Of a DNA stretch of 64,000 nt, positions 50,618 through 59,654 are shown in pieces. Made by a program: the position numbers and the translations under genes. The notes under the pieces are model-generated. The model made no database searches. It was not told the DNA's origin and was given only the letters and a program-made list of their open reading frames with translations. Every line of letters begins with the position of its first letter. The stretch's first letter is position 1. This DNA is from Pseudoalteromonas sp. H71 (GTDB lineage Bacteria; Pseudomonadota; Gammaproteobacteria; Enterobacterales; Alteromonadaceae): the NCBI RefSeq assembly GCF_001468485.1, contig NZ_LODI01000002.1, positions 39,185 to 103,184 of the forward strand, given 5' to 3'.

Positions 50618-50643
50618 ATATGGACGGTAAAAATATTTTCAAG
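50618..50643 (-). promoter_or_regulatory. Sigma32-type heat-shock promoter of ibpA
   Basis: On the minus strand CTTGAAA (50637-50643) and TCCATAT (50618-50624) are separated by 12 bases, close to the CTTGAAA / CCCATNT heat-shock consensus. The predicted transcript starts near 50610, giving a leader of about 130 bases. Confidence 0.65.
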
Positions 50644-50702
50644 TAAATAAATTAAAATATTTAAAAAAATTCCTCATTTTATAAACTAGTGAAATTAGTA
50701 AC

Positions 50703-50750
50703 CCATTTTGAGGCATTAAAAAGTCAAATGCTTTTAATTCCTCAAAATGG
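50703..50750 (-). terminator. Long inverted repeat after the peroxiredoxin-like gene
   Basis: Eleven perfect pairs (CCATTTTGAGG / CCTCAAAATGG), one mismatch and seven more pairs close on a short loop. It begins about 42 bases after the peroxiredoxin-like stop codon. There is no clear U run, so termination is likely but not certain. Confidence 0.55.
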
Positions 50751-50791
50751 TTGTTCAGTATTGTAGATTAGCGCTAAGTATTCATCGCTAA

Positions 50792-51319
50792 TTAGTGTGT
50801 TAATGTGCCACGAATTGGATAATCGTTTTCGCGAATAAACTCAATACCAGCCAACAAATCATTTAAATCAGGGCGTGAAAAAGGTGCATTTGATTTATCT
50901 AGTATCTGAATTTGATCATGCTCGTTAATTACAAAAATAGCAGGTTCAGCAAATGGGTGATCGGTTTCTTTTTCACTGCGTGGTTCACTAATATACAAAC
51001 CTAAATCCGTCATTTGCGATAAAGATAAGCCACTGTAAAGAGGAAAGTTAACCTGTAAATCATTTAGATGCTCGGTTAATTGTGCATGGCTGTCGCCACT
51101 AACGGCTGCAATCTCTACCCCTGCATCTTTAAATTTATCTTTCATTTTAGCAAGTGCATTAAGTTGTTTAGTACATAGTGGGCAGTGCTTTCCGCGATAA
51201 ATTACTATCATTTTCCAGGGTAAAACTGTCTGTCGAGCCGAAACGTCAGCAAGGTTATTATCATTGTCTTTAACATTAAGTGAAGGCATTTTCATTGCTG
51301 GTTGTAAATAATTGCTCAT
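50792..51319 (-). CDS. Peroxiredoxin-like thioredoxin-fold protein
   Basis: A 175-aa cytoplasmic AhpC/TSA-type protein. The redox site is GKHCPLCTKQLNAL, a CxxC, and the surrounding WKMIVIYRG strand and the later FAEPAIFVINEHDQI segment fit the peroxiredoxin-like subfamily. There is no separate resolving Cys near the C-terminus. AAAGGAG precedes the ATG. It probably reduces peroxides or disulphides; the exact partner is unknown. A TlpA-like gene and grxA follow on the other strand. Confidence 0.85.
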   Translation of the reverse strand: MSNYLQPAMKMPSLNVKDNDNNLADVSARQTVLPWKMIVIYRGKHCPLCTKQLNALAKMKDKFKDAGVEIAAVSGDSHAQLTEHLNDLQVNFPLYSGLSLSQMTDLGLYISEPRSEKETDHPFAEPAIFVINEHDQIQILDKSNAPFSRPDLNDLLAGIEFIRENDYPIRGTLTH

Positions 51320-51620
51320 GATCTAGGTCTCCTTTGCCAGTTAAAAAACATACTCTATATCTGCATCTCAAATATAGAACTTAGGGTTAAATTTATAAAT
51401 TCAACTGTTAAAATGTAACCAGAAAGTCATTACCGTTTTCTGCTGAACCTTTTCACTAGAAGCATATTTTGTGTAAAAGAGTAAGTTTAAAATAGATGCT
51501 TTATTGGCAACTGGGCTTGATACACAAGCAAACGCTAAAGCTCTGCCTATCAAATAAAAGTGGCTGCTTAGCATTTATGTTAGGGTTGGCTTTTAATTAT
51601 AAATAGGTCAGATAAAATCA
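51320..51620. other. Divergent intergenic region, no recognised feature
   Basis: A 301-base A+T-rich gap between the peroxiredoxin-like and TlpA-like genes. It must contain both promoters, but I see no convincing consensus match, hairpin or small gene, and no clear OxyR site. Confidence 0.5.
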
Positions 51621-52115
51621 ATGGCATTAATACGTAGCACGTTAATAAATTTAAGTTTAGCAATACTCGTGTTTTACTTAGCAAGTGCCTACCAAACGCG
51701 TAATTTACTTGAAACAAACCACACTCCTGCCCCTTATTTTAACTTGCCTGTTTTAAATGAAAGCGGCGAGCGGTTTAGCATCGCAGAGCTTAAAGGAAAT
51801 ACAACTATTGTGTATTTTTTTGCTCCTTGGTGCTCGGTATGCCGATATAGCATGCCCAACTTAGAAAGCACGTTAATAGACTCTGACATTAATGTAATTG
51901 GTATTGCCCTTGATTATAAAAATGAGCAGCAGGTTATTCAATTTATAGATGACCTAAACCTTAATATCCCTATACTACTGGGTAATCAATACACCCAATC
52001 AAATTATAAAGTAGGCGCTTTTCCAACTTATTACGTAATAGATGCAAATTTACAGATAACGGCACACGCAATGGGCTACTCAACCCAATTAGGAATAGCA
52101 GCAAGAACGTGGTGA
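51621..52115 (+). CDS. TlpA-like membrane-anchored thiol-disulphide protein
   Basis: A 164-aa protein with one N-terminal hydrophobic segment (about residues 6-24; signal or anchor) and a periplasmic thioredoxin fold. The active site reads FFAPWCSVCRYSMPN, a WCxxC, and the cis-proline region is KVGAFPTYYVID. It probably reduces or shuffles disulphides in the envelope, as TlpA/ResA/DsbE proteins do. No cytochrome c genes are nearby, so a general role is likely. Confidence 0.88.
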   Translation: MALIRSTLINLSLAILVFYLASAYQTRNLLETNHTPAPYFNLPVLNESGERFSIAELKGNTTIVYFFAPWCSVCRYSMPNLESTLIDSDINVIGIALDYKNEQQVIQFIDDLNLNIPILLGNQYTQSNYKVGAFPTYYVIDANLQITAHAMGYSTQLGIAARTW

Positions 52116-52242
52116 GTTAAGCCGTTCATAACTCGCTCAGCTTAATGTCCATTGTAATAATAGAATGGCACAATCACTTTTTTGCGCTTTATTATATTTT
52201 TTAATCATTTAAACTAAAGTCAATCAAATAAAGGAGAGCACC

Positions 52243-52506
52243 ATGCTTACAGTAATTTTTGGCCGTGAAGGCTGCCCATTTTGTGTTCGTGCCAAAGATG
52301 TTGCAGAGCAACTTGCTAACGAGCGCGATGATTTTAAATATCGTTACATCGACATTATAAAAGAAGGTATAAGCAAAGCAGATTTAGAAAAGTCAGCCGG
52401 TAAACCTTGCCCTACTGTTCCACAAATTTTTGTTGATCAAAACCACATAGGCGGTTTTACCGAATTTGAAGCTTACGCAAAAGAAAATCTAGGCTTGTAT
52501 AAGTAA
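52243..52506 (+). CDS. grxA: Glutaredoxin 1
   Basis: An 87-aa GrxA-type glutaredoxin that donates electrons from glutathione to ribonucleotide reductase and other targets. The active site is GCPFCVRAKD; the rest aligns closely with E. coli Grx1, including NERDDF, TVPQIFVDQ and HIGGFTEFEA. A good AAGGAG site precedes the ATG. Single gene. Confidence 0.95.
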   Translation: MLTVIFGREGCPFCVRAKDVAEQLANERDDFKYRYIDIIKEGISKADLEKSAGKPCPTVPQIFVDQNHIGGFTEFEAYAKENLGLYK

Positions 52507-52627
52507 TCTTGTATCAAATTTGTTAACCAGTTTAATAATCCAATTATTCGACTGGTTAAATTTCAACCAACATCAAGCACATACAAATTAGTTTCAATTT
52601 ATACAAGCATTTGCCTCGCTAATCCTA

Positions 52628-52633
52628 TATAAT
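52628..52633 (+). promoter_or_regulatory. -10 box of deaD
   Basis: A perfect TATAAT followed by GCGCGCC lies 32 bases before the deaD ATG. No good -35 is seen at 16-18 bases upstream. The transcript would start near 52640, giving a very short leader with GAGG seven bases before the start codon. Confidence 0.5.
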
Positions 52634-52665
52634 GCGCGCCTCTTTAAATTCGTTGAGGCGTATTA

Positions 52666-54468
52666 ATGTCAGAACCAGTCACGTTTGAATCTCTAAATCT
52701 TTCTCCTGCAATTTTGAAGGCAGTTGAAGAGTTGGGTTACAAGACACCATCTGAAATCCAAGCTCAATGTATACCGTTATTGCTAGAAAGAAAGGACGTA
52801 CTGGGACTAGCACAAACGGGTACAGGTAAAACCGCAGCATTTGCACTGCCGTTACTAAACAATATTGACCCGTCTGTGAAACAGCCACAGATCCTTGTAC
52901 TCACACCTACACGTGAGCTTGCGATCCAAGTTGCTGAGGCATTTGAACAATATGCAAAAGGTACTCGTGGTGTTGAAGTATTAGCACTATACGGTGGCCA
53001 AAGTTACAGCATTCAATTAAGCGCACTTCGTCGTGGCGCTCAAATCATTGTTGCTACACCGGGTCGACTAATCGATCACATAAACCGTGGCACTATCAAG
53101 TTTGACGCTCTTCAGGCACTTGTGCTTGATGAAGCCGATGAAATGTTACGTATGGGCTTTATCGATGATGTAGAAAGCATCATGGAAAAAACACCGCGCG
53201 AAAAGCAAACATGTCTTTTCTCTGCGACTATGCCTAAGCAAATTCAAAACATCAGCAGCAAGTATATGAATAACCCTGAACAGGTTCATATCTCTGCGCG
53301 TAACTCGACAGTATCGTCTGTTGAGCAAGTGTTTTGGAATGCAAGCGTACATAAAAACAAAGCGATTGTTCGCTTTTTAGAAGCTGAGCAATATGAAGGT
53401 GCTATTGTTTTCGTTCGTACACGTAATGACACAGTTCAACTTGCTGAGTTGTTAGAGCGCGAAGGTTTCTCTGCTGCTCCACTTAACGGTGACATGAACC
53501 AGCAAGCACGTGAACGCACGGTTGATCGCTTAAAAAGTGGTATGCTAAATGTTGTTATTGCAACAGATGTAGCAGCACGTGGTCTTGATGTTGACCGTTT
53601 AAGCTTAGTTATCAACTACGATATTCCACAAGATTCTGAAGCCTACGTTCACCGTATTGGTCGTACAGGTCGTGCTGGTCGTACTGGTAAAGCAATTTTA
53701 TTTGTTAAGCATAACGAACGTTACTTACTTAAAAATATCATTCGTCATACTAAGTCTGAAATTGCACAGGTTGAATTACCTACAGCTAAAATTGTTGAAG
53801 AAAAACGTATCGCTGCGTTACAAGCAAAATTAAGTATTGCGCTTGAAAACAAAGACATTACGTTCTTTAACGACGTTGCTACTAACATGGCTGAAAAACT
53901 TGACCTTCCTCTTGAAAGCTTAGCGGGTGCTTTACTGTGTTTAGCGCAGCAACAGTCGCCAATCAAAGTTGAAGAAGTTAAAATTCAACCACGTGAGCGT
54001 AACGAACGCAGCCCACGCAATGACCGTGGTGATCGCGGACGTCGTAACGAACGTGGTGGTGAACGCGCTGAGCGTAAACCTCGCGAGCGTAACAGCCGTG
54101 ATGCAGGCCCTATGGATACTTACCGTATCGAAGTGGGTCGTGAGCATGGTGTTCAGGTTAAGAACATCGTTGGCGCAATCGCTAATGAAGCTGATATATC
54201 AAGCAAGTTTATTGGTGATATTCGTCTTCACGATCAGCATAGTACGGTTCAATTACCGCAAAACATGCCTAAAGATGTACTAGATCATTTCCAAAAAGTG
54301 TTTATTTGTAAACGCCCAATGGGTATGACAATTACACAAGATCAAGGCCCATCTGAGCCACGTGGCGAACGCCCATCTGGTGATAGAAAACGTAACGATG
54401 GCCCACGCGGTGATAAGCGTAGCGGACCTCGTAAAGAACGTCGCCCAGTTAGCTTTACCGCTAAGTAA
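52666..54468 (+). CDS. deaD: DEAD-box RNA helicase DeaD/CsdA
   Basis: A 600-aa ATP-dependent RNA helicase for ribosome assembly and mRNA decay, especially in the cold. Motifs in order: Q motif near residue 30, Walker A AQTGTGKT (about 50), PTRELA, DEAD (about 157), SAT, and the C-terminal helicase motif HRIGRTGRAGR. After residue 430 comes an Arg-rich low-complexity stretch, a DbpA-type RNA-binding domain (about 480-550, VGREHGVQVKNIVGAIANE region), and a second basic tail. Length and layout match CsdA. Confidence 0.96.
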   Translation: MSEPVTFESLNLSPAILKAVEELGYKTPSEIQAQCIPLLLERKDVLGLAQTGTGKTAAFALPLLNNIDPSVKQPQILVLTPTRELAIQVAEAFEQYAKGTRGVEVLALYGGQSYSIQLSALRRGAQIIVATPGRLIDHINRGTIKFDALQALVLDEADEMLRMGFIDDVESIMEKTPREKQTCLFSATMPKQIQNISSKYMNNPEQVHISARNSTVSSVEQVFWNASVHKNKAIVRFLEAEQYEGAIVFVRTRNDTVQLAELLEREGFSAAPLNGDMNQQARERTVDRLKSGMLNVVIATDVAARGLDVDRLSLVINYDIPQDSEAYVHRIGRTGRAGRTGKAILFVKHNERYLLKNIIRHTKSEIAQVELPTAKIVEEKRIAALQAKLSIALENKDITFFNDVATNMAEKLDLPLESLAGALLCLAQQQSPIKVEEVKIQPRERNERSPRNDRGDRGRRNERGGERAERKPRERNSRDAGPMDTYRIEVGREHGVQVKNIVGAIANEADISSKFIGDIRLHDQHSTVQLPQNMPKDVLDHFQKVFICKRPMGMTITQDQGPSEPRGERPSGDRKRNDGPRGDKRSGPRKERRPVSFTAK

Positions 54469-54483
54469 GCAACACGTCTTTAT

Positions 54484-54521
54484 TAAAAAAACCTTGCCAC
54501 GACAGTGAGCAAGGTTTTTTT
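54484..54521. terminator. Terminator of deaD
   Basis: ACCTTGC (54491-54497) and GCAAGGT (54509-54515) with flanking A and T runs, 22 bases after the deaD stop; it could work on both strands. Confidence 0.88.
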
Positions 54522-54626
54522 ATGTCTTGAGTTTAAGTATCAGGCAAGCCCAATCGCTGCAAAAGCAAGCCACTATTATCTTCTAAACGCAGCGTCTCTA
54601 AACCCCTCAGTAAATAATTCACTTAA

Positions 54627-54664
54627 AATAAAAAGGCCTAACCAATGAATGGTGAGGCCTTTAC
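54627..54664 (-). terminator. Terminator of abgT
   Basis: AAAGGCCT (54632-54639) and AGGCCTTT (54655-54662), with a U-rich tail on the minus strand, about 20 bases after the abgT stop. Confidence 0.85.
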
Positions 54665-54684
54665 TTTATTATGGTGATTGTTTT

Positions 54685-56241
54685 TTACGGCGCTACAGCT
54701 GGATAAACGTAACTTGCATCTAACCCTAACGGAATACCCAATGCCCAATAACCAAGTAAAAATAAACTCCAACCAATTAAAAATGCGACCGAGTATGGCA
54801 GCATCATCGCTATTAGCGTACCAATGCCGGTACTTTTAACGTATTTTTGACAGTAAACTACAACCAACGGAAAGTAAGGCATTAGTGGTGTAATAATATT
54901 AGAGCTAGAGTCACCAACACGATAAGCCGCTTGCGTTAAATCGGGGGAAATACCTAGTTGCATTAACATAGGCACAAACACCGGACCTAGTAAGGCCCAC
55001 TTGGCCGAACTAGAGCCAACAAATAAATTTACAAATGCGGTTAAAAATATAATGCCTACCACCGTTACCGAACTTGGTAGTGCCATGGCTTTTAATAACT
55101 GCGCCCCTTCGATAGCAAGTAAAGCCCCTAAATTTGATTTACTAAATGCGGCAATAAATAATGCACAGAAAAAGGCCATTACAATATAATAAGCCATACC
55201 GCCCATCGCTTTGCTCATAGCATCAATCATGTCTTTAGAGCTTTTAAATGTGCCAACTGTGAAGCCATATACAGCGCCTGGGATCCAAAATAATAAAAAG
55301 ATCAACGGCACAATAGATTGCATTAAAGGTGAACGGAAATTAGTTAATGAGCCATCGCTACTGCGCATTGCAGAGTCAGCAGGAGCAGAGACATAAGCAA
55401 GAAGAGCAATACCAGCAATCATCACGCTGCTTGCTATAAAAAATGCACGTTTTTCATCGCTACGAGCATCTTCAAAAACAGGTAAATCTTCACTGTTTCC
55501 ATCAAGCGGCGTATTTTGTAAACGAGGCTCAATAATTTTATCGGTAATATACCAACCAAGTAATACAATAAACATACTTGAAGCAGACGCAAACGCCCAG
55601 TTATTTAATGGGTTTATCGACATATCAGGGTTAATAATATGGGCAGCACTTTGCGTAAAGCTTTGTAGTAGTGGGTCTATTCCTGATGGAATAAAGTTGG
55701 CGCCAAAGCCACCACTTACACCGGCAAATGCCGCTGCAATCCCCGCTAAAGGGTGCCTTCCTGCTGCATAAAAGATTACGCCAGCTAACGGTATCACCAA
55801 CACATAACCTGCATCAGTCGCTGTGTGACTTACAATAGCAACTAAAATAATAGACGGTGTTAACAGCTTTTTAGGTGTTACTTTTAACATCAGCTTAAGG
55901 CCAGTATTAATAAAACCTGAGTGCTCAGCTACACCCACACCTAACATAGCTACAAGTACCACGCCCAAAGGAGCAAAGCCTGTAAACGTTTTAACCATAG
56001 AAGATAAAAACGTGGCCAACGAATCGCTGGCAAGCATATTATTGATGATAATCGCTTCGCCAGTACGCGGATCGATTGCATCAAAACTTACGCCAGAGAA
56101 CCACCACGACAAACCCCATATCAATAGCATGGCAAATAAAAATATAATTGCTGGATCGGGTAATTTATTACCAACCCGCTCAACTACATTCAAGAAGCGC
56201 GCAACTACTCCTGAAGGTAAAGCATCTTGATTATTATTCAT
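54685..56241 (-). CDS. AbgT-family transporter
   Basis: A 518-aa inner-membrane protein with about a dozen hydrophobic spans. It matches the AbgT family (p-aminobenzoyl-glutamate importers and sulfonamide exporters such as MtrF): NKLPDPAIIFLFAM near the start, the re-entrant-loop segments NFIPSGIDPLLQS and the NIITPLMPYFPLVV hairpin near the end. Which substrate is moved cannot be told. ATG follows a weak ribosome site. Single gene bounded by terminators. Confidence 0.92.
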   Translation of the reverse strand: MNNNQDALPSGVVARFLNVVERVGNKLPDPAIIFLFAMLLIWGLSWWFSGVSFDAIDPRTGEAIIINNMLASDSLATFLSSMVKTFTGFAPLGVVLVAMLGVGVAEHSGFINTGLKLMLKVTPKKLLTPSIILVAIVSHTATDAGYVLVIPLAGVIFYAAGRHPLAGIAAAFAGVSGGFGANFIPSGIDPLLQSFTQSAAHIINPDMSINPLNNWAFASASSMFIVLLGWYITDKIIEPRLQNTPLDGNSEDLPVFEDARSDEKRAFFIASSVMIAGIALLAYVSAPADSAMRSSDGSLTNFRSPLMQSIVPLIFLLFWIPGAVYGFTVGTFKSSKDMIDAMSKAMGGMAYYIVMAFFCALFIAAFSKSNLGALLAIEGAQLLKAMALPSSVTVVGIIFLTAFVNLFVGSSSAKWALLGPVFVPMLMQLGISPDLTQAAYRVGDSSSNIITPLMPYFPLVVVYCQKYVKSTGIGTLIAMMLPYSVAFLIGWSLFLLGYWALGIPLGLDASYVYPAVAP

Positions 56242-56334
56242 TGTATTTCGCTCATTAAAATTTATTTAAGTAACAATATCGCATTAATACGCAACAGTAA
56301 ATTAACGTAAAAAGCTATTTTAGGAACGTTAAAC

Positions 56335-56373
56335 AAAAAAAGCACGATTACCTAAGATAATCGTGCTTTTTTT
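56335..56373. terminator. Bidirectional terminator after yfcL
   Basis: AGCACGATTA (56341-56350) and TAATCGTGCT (56358-56367), a perfect 10-bp stem with A and T runs on either side. Confidence 0.9.
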
Positions 56374-56386
56374 ATTCATTTGGCTA

Positions 56387-56662
56387 TTAAGCGAGCGCTT
56401 TTACTTCTTCCCATAAGCGAACAACTAATGCTTTGTCTTCTTCGTTAAGTTCACCGTTACGGTAAGCTTTTACCAAGCTTTGCTCTACTGTTTCGTTTAG
56501 CTGCTCAATACTAATAGTAAGTTGCTCAACTTCAGCATAGCCTACAGCTAGATCAAAATGACCCCGTAAGTAGCCGCCTGCAAATAATTCGTCATCCGTT
56601 GCTTTGATCACTAAATCGTCATAATACTGTTGGGCCGCGTCAATATAGTTTACTAAGGTCAC
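56387..56662 (-). CDS. yfcL: YfcL family protein
   Basis: A 91-aa cytoplasmic helical protein matching E. coli YfcL, which lies in the same aroC neighbourhood there. Recognisable segments are DELFAGGYLRGHFDL and LNEEDKALVVRLWEEV. The function is unknown. Its ATG overlaps the stop of the kinase gene by four bases, so it is the last gene of a coupled epmC-kinase-yfcL unit. Confidence 0.9.
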   Translation of the reverse strand: MTLVNYIDAAQQYYDDLVIKATDDELFAGGYLRGHFDLAVGYAEVEQLTISIEQLNETVEQSLVKAYRNGELNEEDKALVVRLWEEVKALA

Positions 56663-57822
56663 TTGTTCATCTCCTGATTTTGTATAGCACCCGTTTCATC
56701 TTGGTATTGGTGCCCTACTGCATACATAATATGGTCGTTAAATCCGGTGGTTACTTTCATGTAACCTGTTAATTCATCGTCTAATTCACTGTCGCCTGTG
56801 TCACAAATTAATGGGCGACCATTCAGCGCTTGTAATTTAGTTTTTGTTGCAACAACAATAATATTTTCTTTGCCAATAGCACGGATCAGAGCAGGGCTTA
56901 ATTGCTGATTCCCACGACCAAAAATATGCCCTTGCCCACCGATTAAAGTGATCACAAGTTTTGTATTTTGCTCATGGGTAAGTTCTAGTAACTCAGCGGC
57001 TGTTAAATCTTGGGCTATAAGTGTTTGGTCTTTTATTAAATCAACACCTAGCAAAGTGTTCTCAAGACCCATTTCTTCCATTATAGCTTCAACGGTTGAG
57101 CCACTACCCATAATGTAAAGTGTTTCTTCGTCCATTTCGCTCACTACGTGGGCCGCTATATCTGAAAGTACTAATTCGTCAGTTTCTTTACCGCCATTTT
57201 TAACGGCTTGCACATAACGTACTTCTCTAGGTATTTGCATCTCGCCAAAACGTTTTGCTTTTACCGTGCCTTGTCTAAAGGCATCTTCATCAATATCCAT
57301 TATATCGGCATCAGCCAAAGTGACTAACTCGCCATTTACCAGCATTTCAACAACACGCCCGGCGGCTTTAGGCGTAATAGCATAGACGCCAGAATGGATT
57401 TTACAGCCTGCGGGAATTCCTAGTACTGGAGCGGTGTCTTCAATAGCATGACACACATTACGTGCGGTGCCATCGCCTCCTGCAAACAACAATAGGTCAA
57501 CACCGGCATTTTTTAATAGCTTTGCAGCCTGCTCCGTGTCATCTGGTGTAGTTATCGTATCGGTGTTGTAAACAATTTCTACGTTAAAGCCTAGAGCTTT
57601 TGCAGTGTGTTCGCCCATATCGCCATTTACAGTATAAATTGTAAGGCATTCTTTATACGGAAGCAGTACTTCGAGTGCGGCTTTAGTGCGGCTATTTGCT
57701 TTAGGCTGTGCACCTAGCTCAATAGCTTTTGCAGCGGTTTGCGCTCCATCGCTTCCTTTAAGGGCAACGCTTCCGCCTAATCCTGCTACAGGGTTTATAA
57801 TTAAACCTAATTTAAACTGCAT
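56659..57822 (-). CDS. ATP-NAD kinase family protein
   Basis: A 387-aa protein of the ATP-NAD/AcoX kinase family, longer than standard NadK (about 290 aa). The core is visible as FAGGDGTARNV with LGIPAGCKIHSGVYA, the GGDGT loop binding the phosphate donor. It is probably a paralogue of NAD kinase with a modified substrate; the target is not known. ATG 57822 has AGGAG seven bases upstream, inside the end of epmC, implying coupling; GTG 57825 is just before it. Confidence 0.85.
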   Translation of the reverse strand: MQFKLGLIINPVAGLGGSVALKGSDGAQTAAKAIELGAQPKANSRTKAALEVLLPYKECLTIYTVNGDMGEHTAKALGFNVEIVYNTDTITTPDDTEQAAKLLKNAGVDLLLFAGGDGTARNVCHAIEDTAPVLGIPAGCKIHSGVYAITPKAAGRVVEMLVNGELVTLADADIMDIDEDAFRQGTVKAKRFGEMQIPREVRYVQAVKNGGKETDELVLSDIAAHVVSEMDEETLYIMGSGSTVEAIMEEMGLENTLLGVDLIKDQTLIAQDLTAAELLELTHEQNTKLVITLIGGQGHIFGRGNQQLSPALIRAIGKENIIVVATKTKLQALNGRPLICDTGDSELDDELTGYMKVTTGFNDHIMYAVGHQYQDETGAIQNQEMNK

Positions 57823-58366
57823 CACAAAACTCCTGAGGATGTTGCCAATTAAACTGCTTTGCGGTCATTGGCCATGGTGTATTGTAAAAATTGGCAAGAG
57901 CAATTAATAGTGATTCTGTTCGTGGGTTAAATCCGTTTTCTATCAAGTTAATTACACGCTGGTGCACTCGCTGTTGAAAATCAAACCGGCATGTTTGCTC
58001 ACCATTTAAATTATCAACCGATACATTAAAAGAAAAACCCGCAGCAGCGCTTAATAACCATTCTATGGCTTGCGGCTTAACTTCTACACTTTCAAATTCA
58101 GCCTGCTGGTGTTTATCACGGCCATCAGGGCAATACCAATATCCATAATCTTCTTGTTGTCGACGATCAATGCCCGCCACTAGCCAATGGGCTATTTCAT
58201 GTAAGGCACTAGCATAAAAGCCATGCGCAAACACAATTTGGTGATAAGGGGTGTTGTGTGTTGCGGGAAGGTATACGGGCTCGCAATCACCTTTGATCAG
58301 CCGTGTATTGTGGCTTTGATAAAAAGTGCCTTCAAAAATAGAAATAAGATCAGCTATTTGATGCAT
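57812..58366 (-). CDS. epmC: Elongation factor P hydroxylase EpmC
   Basis: A 184-aa iron-dependent hydroxylase (YfcM) that hydroxylates the beta-lysylated lysine of EF-P. Family segments NTRLIKGDCEPVYLPA, IVFAHGFYASALHEIAHW (an HExxH metal site) and DYGYWYCPDGRD are clear. Overlaps the kinase gene by several bases. EpmA and EpmB, the lysylation enzymes, are not in this window. Confidence 0.94.
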   Translation of the reverse strand: MHQIADLISIFEGTFYQSHNTRLIKGDCEPVYLPATHNTPYHQIVFAHGFYASALHEIAHWLVAGIDRRQQEDYGYWYCPDGRDKHQQAEFESVEVKPQAIEWLLSAAAGFSFNVSVDNLNGEQTCRFDFQQRVHQRVINLIENGFNPRTESLLIALANFYNTPWPMTAKQFNWQHPQEFCDAV

Positions 58367-58466
58367 AAAATATGGCTAATTCGTCTCGGTTACAGCGCCC
58401 AGCGGCACATTAAAAACGAAACGAATTGTACGGGCTTTTACAGCTAAAGTAAAAGTCGCTTACTTG

Positions 58467-59120
58467 CTATATTTTTAAATCAACGCCGGCTTCATCAGCA
58501 TCTACTATATCGGTTTCTTGAAGAGCTTGAGTTATCCAGCTCTGTAATACAGGGCATGCTAATACATGTTGGCAGTAACTGTTGGCGGCTTTAGACAAGG
58601 TTATCTGATACGTTTTTAACCGCAGTACAATGGGGGCATACATAGCATCAACAATACTGAAATCACCAAACATCCACTGATTTGGGTAAATTACCTGTTG
58701 TTTACTAAAAATGTCGTCAATGCGGGCAATGTCTTTTATAGCATCATCAGAGAGTATGATTTTACGCTTTGCACGAATATTCATTGGCATTTCTCTTCTA
58801 AGCGCTATAAAGCCTGAGTGCATTTCAGCGCTTAAAGCACGCGCTGTTGCACGTTGCGTAACATATTTTGGCCATGCAGCTTGTGAAAGGTACGCATCAT
58901 TAATGTATTCACAAATGGCAAGTGAATCCCAGACTTGTAAATCACCATCAATTAATGCTGGCACTTTTAGAACTGTAAAATGCTTTTTTAGCTCGCTGTA
59001 AAAGTGTGGGGTATCGAGTACAAGCTGGCTTTCATCAAACTCCAATTCAAATTTACTCATTAAATACCACGCGCGTAACGACCAGCTTGAGTAGTTTTTA
59101 TTGCCAATAAATAGTTCCAT
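58467..59120 (-). CDS. Glutathione S-transferase family protein
   Basis: A 217-aa protein with a thioredoxin-like N-terminal domain (LFIGNKNYSSWSLRAWYLM, with the Ser probably activating glutathione; then the KVPALIDGDLQVWDSLAI segment containing the cis-proline) and a helical C-terminal domain. It belongs to the YfcF/maleylacetoacetate-isomerase-like group. Substrate unknown. AAGGAA precedes the ATG. Confidence 0.88.
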   Translation of the reverse strand: MELFIGNKNYSSWSLRAWYLMSKFELEFDESQLVLDTPHFYSELKKHFTVLKVPALIDGDLQVWDSLAICEYINDAYLSQAAWPKYVTQRATARALSAEMHSGFIALRREMPMNIRAKRKIILSDDAIKDIARIDDIFSKQQVIYPNQWMFGDFSIVDAMYAPIVLRLKTYQITLSKAANSYCQHVLACPVLQSWITQALQETDIVDADEAGVDLKI

Positions 59121-59187
59121 GACCTATTCCTTGTTAAAACGGACTCCCTAACTGTACATTAATCAACCACGAAGTTAATACTAAAAA

Positions 59188-59580
59188 TTACTCAATATTG
59201 TCTTTATTTAATTGCTTAGTAATATGCTTTTTTAAAATGTGTGTATTTCGGGTATTCGCTTTAAAAAACGCATCAAATATATCGCCAAAAAGAGGAATTG
59301 ATCCGACAAAAAAGTCTATCAGCATATTAATAATTATCCGTAATTTAATATGCCAGCTTATACCTAGCTTTTGAGCTTCAAATAATACGTAACTAGATAA
59401 AATAAGCCCTATCACATCCCCTACAACTGGCACAAAACCAATAACTGCCTCAATGCCAAACCTAAAGTTTGTAAAAGGAAAACGAATACTACTGTCGGTT
59501 AGTTGACTAAACCTTTCTAAGCGTTTTAATGCTGCATTTTGTTTAGCGTATTTACTATGTGTTTGAATTGAATCTTGCAT
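59188..59580 (-). CDS. DUF4112 membrane protein
   Basis: A 130-aa inner-membrane protein with two hydrophobic hairpins, each containing a glycine-proline motif: GFVPVVGDVIGL (about residues 50-61) and GSIPLFGDIFDAFF (about 94-107). This duplicated P-x-x-G-D pattern defines DUF4112. The N-terminus is basic and helical. Function unknown. GAGGTAA precedes the ATG. Confidence 0.88.
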   Translation of the reverse strand: MQDSIQTHSKYAKQNAALKRLERFSQLTDSSIRFPFTNFRFGIEAVIGFVPVVGDVIGLILSSYVLFEAQKLGISWHIKLRIIINMLIDFFVGSIPLFGDIFDAFFKANTRNTHILKKHITKQLNKDNIE

Positions 59581-59654
59581 AATTTACCTCTATAGAAAAT
59601 TATATAACGGTAAAGTTGAACTGCGCCTTAAACCACTTTAACTCTTTTACATAA

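Noticed and set aside
51320-51620. Possible OxyR site upstream of the peroxiredoxin-like gene.
   Set aside because: The A+T-rich half-sites do not keep the spacing expected for OxyR.
52636-52661. GCGCCTC / GAGGCGT inverted repeat that would hide the deaD ribosome site.
   Set aside because: The best -10 box puts the transcription start near 52640, so most of the left arm would not be transcribed. It would matter only if an upstream promoter is used.
53969-54283. Alternative plus-strand frame inside deaD.
   Set aside because: It is a shadow of the Arg-rich linker of the helicase.
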